Assembly: GCA_037447655.1 (NCBI GenBank)
Contig: JBBHKE010002469.1
Coordinates: forward strand, 62,173-89,187
DNA from: Zygnema cylindricum
Lineage: Eukaryota > Streptophyta > Zygnematophyceae > Zygnematales > Zygnemataceae
DNA: 27,015 bases
Direction of reading: 5' to 3'
Shown: positions 24,541 to 27,015 of the stretch, in pieces
Layout: every line of letters starts with the position of its first letter
How positions within the stretch are numbered: position 1 is the first letter of the stretch
Notes under the pieces: model-generated
What the model was told of the DNA's origin: nothing
The model's database searches: none
Seen by the model: the letters and a program-made list of their open reading frames with translations, nothing else
Program-made: the position numbers and the translations under genes

Positions 24541-26939
24541 GATGAAAAAAAGATACCTCTAGCGAATTGGTCAACCTCATATTCCAACACTTTGAGAATG
24601 AATAATTTGAAGCCGCTGAAGGGAATTGCGGGCATCCTTATATTTGATTTTTCGATGTAACGCCATTGCATGGAACAATCCTGGTGCCTCTGAAATTATT
24701 ACAAATCTGTAAGCTTTCCGTGAAGGAGAATGGGTGCTTCTCTAGAGGAGTCGCACCCATAGGTAAGGAGGCCGTTTTAGTTGACTTCATAAGACTATTG
24801 ATGAGCTTATCTGCGAATTTCTGCAGGTTGGCCTGTCTGCCTGGAGGATCCATCACCTCGCCTTTTTATTCAATCCACCTGTGACAATCATCATTTTTAA
24901 GAAAAATGTTAATGTAGATGGCTATCAGATGAAACTCATTTGTGCATTTGATAACGCGTGGACGGAGGAAGAAAAAAAATGCATGTTAGGGTTCATGACC
25001 CAGCTCGGCTCACCAGTCCATTTCAAGTGTATCCACATATACTCGACAGTGGAAGTGACCCTTCCATGTAAATATCGCATCAAAAGAGGTAGTTTTTATT
25101 GATTTGCTTGTTTATTCAATCCTCAATCCGAAAAGTATTGCTGGTTTTGGGTATCATTCACCACAACATAATAGCTGCACATGCTTTTTAAGTTACTGCT
25201 AATCTATGAACGTTTTTTGTTGTTTTCTTTTTAAACATTTGTTGACTCCTCCAACTGTTGATAGTGTCAGCATGTCAAACAAAAAAACGCAAGGTACCAT
25301 CATCATCAGTACAACTTTCCATTGTACACAGGAAGTCCAAAAGTGTTGTTGGCACAACATTATTCTCTAATCATGAACGCAAGGTGTTTAAATTACGATT
25401 GCGGTTAAGCTGCTGATGCCACTTCTAAAAACTTCTGAAAAATGTTATGACTCTGTGTAAAGACTGTCATTGTGCAGTCACTTTACCCATGGAATCATTG
25501 CTTCATTTTGTGTGTCTCTCTTATGTTTGATGCATTTTTCCCCCCAAGTGTAAACTGTTTAGACATAGCACATAAAAATAAAAGATTTCGGATAATTTTG
25601 AATATTTCCATCACGTTTCAGTACTCCACTCCATCCACCCTTGAAAGCTGCCTTCACGATGTGTTCACTAAATAGGAAACATTCAGATAATAATGAAACA
25701 AATTCTACAAATGCGGTGTCTTCAGCAATTCAGCATCTAGGATACGTTTTCTTCTTACACAACTAAGCTTCCATGATCTACCTAAGCCCCGCTTACCAAT
25801 AAGGTTTTGTGAAATGGATATGCGCTGTTACTTAAGCAGTTCCCCAAGATTCAGTTTTTGTTTTTGCGGGAAAGCTGCGATAATCTCGCAAATGTGTCGA
25901 CAAGATAAGTCAGCTGTAGTCAGATGTTTATCACACGAAAGTATGGAGGTTCTTCTAAGGCAATATCCAAAATGACGGTAAGTCCAGGATTTTAGTTAAA
26001 ATGAAATGTTTAGTCTTCCTGAACGCCTTTAGCTTTCACGATTTGGCTAAGTCTCGAAGAACTAAAAGTTTATTTTTTGAAACTAAAGTAAGCAGCTTTG
26101 AATTTAAATTCTGCGACAGCTGCTTCAGTTTAGGCATCCCATTGACCAACGAGTCCAGCAATAAGAGCTTCGAAATTGGTAGTGTTCTGCAGTATATACG
26201 GCTCTGACTAAAATTTCAGCATGTGCGAACATTTGAGCTGTTGACATTTGTTTCCAAAAGTTTTACCTCATTTTGTATTCCCAGAAGTAATAAAGCAATT
26301 ATGACAACTGCCTAATATGGCTTCAATAAATTATGTGACAGATTTTTTACAACCAGACAGTATACATCCTGTTCAAAACCGAATCATACTCTGTGATTCC
26401 TTCCTAATGGCCATCATGATTAGCAAGGGCCATCATGATTAGCAAGAGCCAACCTAATCTCCACACCAATTACTTTCACAGCTTTGTCTTCTCATGCCTA
26501 CATTCCTACTAAATGTCTATTTATCCACTCTTCCAGCTCCTTCATGTATGGCATGTTAACACTCCAGAATGGTGACCAGACTTCAATTTTTTGCTGCATT
26601 TTATTCCATTAGTCCACACCTAGTGTAACCTAGTTCAACCACCGGTCAATGATGTCCGTCGGCAGGCTCAAGAAGATATTTGATTAGATCTCATATACAA
26701 ATCTTTGTTCTCAAAGTTCATGCATAAATAATAATTTCGCAAACTAAATCAGCTTTTAAAATCGACAAGTTGTCTAAATTGGTCTTAATCTCATTCTTGA
26801 AAGTAGGATCGATAATCAACACGAGAACACAAATACGCATTTAATCAAACAGAACCAGTACATAAATCACAACCAGGGGAAGAGAGAATCGGTCAAAGAA
26901 CATAATATTTAGCCAAAAAATTTCCCACATAATAATGGC
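24541..26939. other. Unique sequence, no gene recognised
   Basis: Composition is more balanced than elsewhere. On the minus strand 24545-24856 two overlapping frames (one reading WRYIEKSNIRMPAIPFSG, one reading KSTKTASLPMGATPLEK) look less random than neighbouring frames but match nothing I know. On the plus strand a 73-codon frame lies at 24881-25102. Could be a diverged exon or retroelement remnant. Confidence 0.35.
26409..26445 (+). repeat. 19-bp tandem duplication
   Basis: GGCCATCATGATTAGCAAG is present twice in direct succession. Confidence 0.9.
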
Positions 26940-26940
26940 T

Positions 26941-26942
<2 letters not shown>

Positions 26943-27015
<73 letters not shown>
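26943..27015. repeat. (CT)n microsatellite running off the window end
   Basis: Pure CT dinucleotides to the last base; the true length is unknown. Confidence 0.97.

Noticed and set aside
22232-24541. 769-codon open frame on the plus strand (and a 636-codon one in another frame)
   Set aside because: Pure CT-rich DNA has no stop codons in any frame, and the translation is only Ser, Leu, Pro and Phe without any domain. Overlapping frames are equally long.
24638-24856. 72-codon minus-strand frame as a protein-coding exon
   Set aside because: The wording looks somewhat protein-like, but no family is recognised, no convincing splice sites extend it, and the opposite strand is equally open.

Overview
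The window is nuclear DNA of a streptophyte (land plant or charophyte alga). It carries a many-exon, malectin-type receptor-like kinase gene with GT-AG introns, embedded in microsatellites, polypyrimidine blocks and short terminal-inverted-repeat (TIR) elements. No bacterial-style gene, rRNA, tRNA or CRISPR array was seen. The species cannot be named from sequence; a large, repeat-rich genome such as a charophyte alga is a low-confidence guess.

Bases 1-12618, minus strand: one gene, rebuilt here from 15 coding exons using splice sites, reading phase and domain order. It encodes a signal peptide (start codon 12618-12616), two consecutive malectin-like domains, a proline-rich linker, a transmembrane helix with a basic stop-transfer segment, and a kinase domain. 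The gene runs towards base 1 and its last exon(s) probably lie at or beyond the left edge. The kinase keeps the glycine loop, the VAIK lysine and the DFG motif, but the catalytic loop reads HGG-I-R-SS-S instead of HRD-[LI]-K-xx-N, and the activation loop is a lysine-rich stretch encoded by A-tracts. It therefore looks like a receptor-like pseudokinase. The six kinase exons join with no frame error, whereas the ectodomain and membrane exons need several single-base frame corrections, mostly at homopolymers. The gene is thus either decaying from its 5' part or locally mis-sequenced.

Its introns hold (GA)n and (GGGA)n arrays, a TTAGGG-type interstitial telomeric block, a 41-bp minisatellite that resembles the neighbouring 5' splice site, an 803-bp foldback element with a 7-bp target duplication, and an array of GTCAA motifs (TTGAC on the gene strand).

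Bases 12619-13658 are the 5' flank of the gene, with a G-box and a pyrimidine patch. Bases 13659-21934 are a nest of non-coding TIR elements. Three copies of a ~540-555 bp family flanked by TA (one interrupted by another element) and elements flanked by TTA with GGGTGTG ends, including a ~1.55-kb near-palindrome, were found. Bases 19870-20925 and 22085-24540 are long CT-rich blocks containing duplicated segments; their long open frames are low-complexity artefacts. Bases 24541-26940 hold no gene I can support, and the window ends inside a (CT)n microsatellite.
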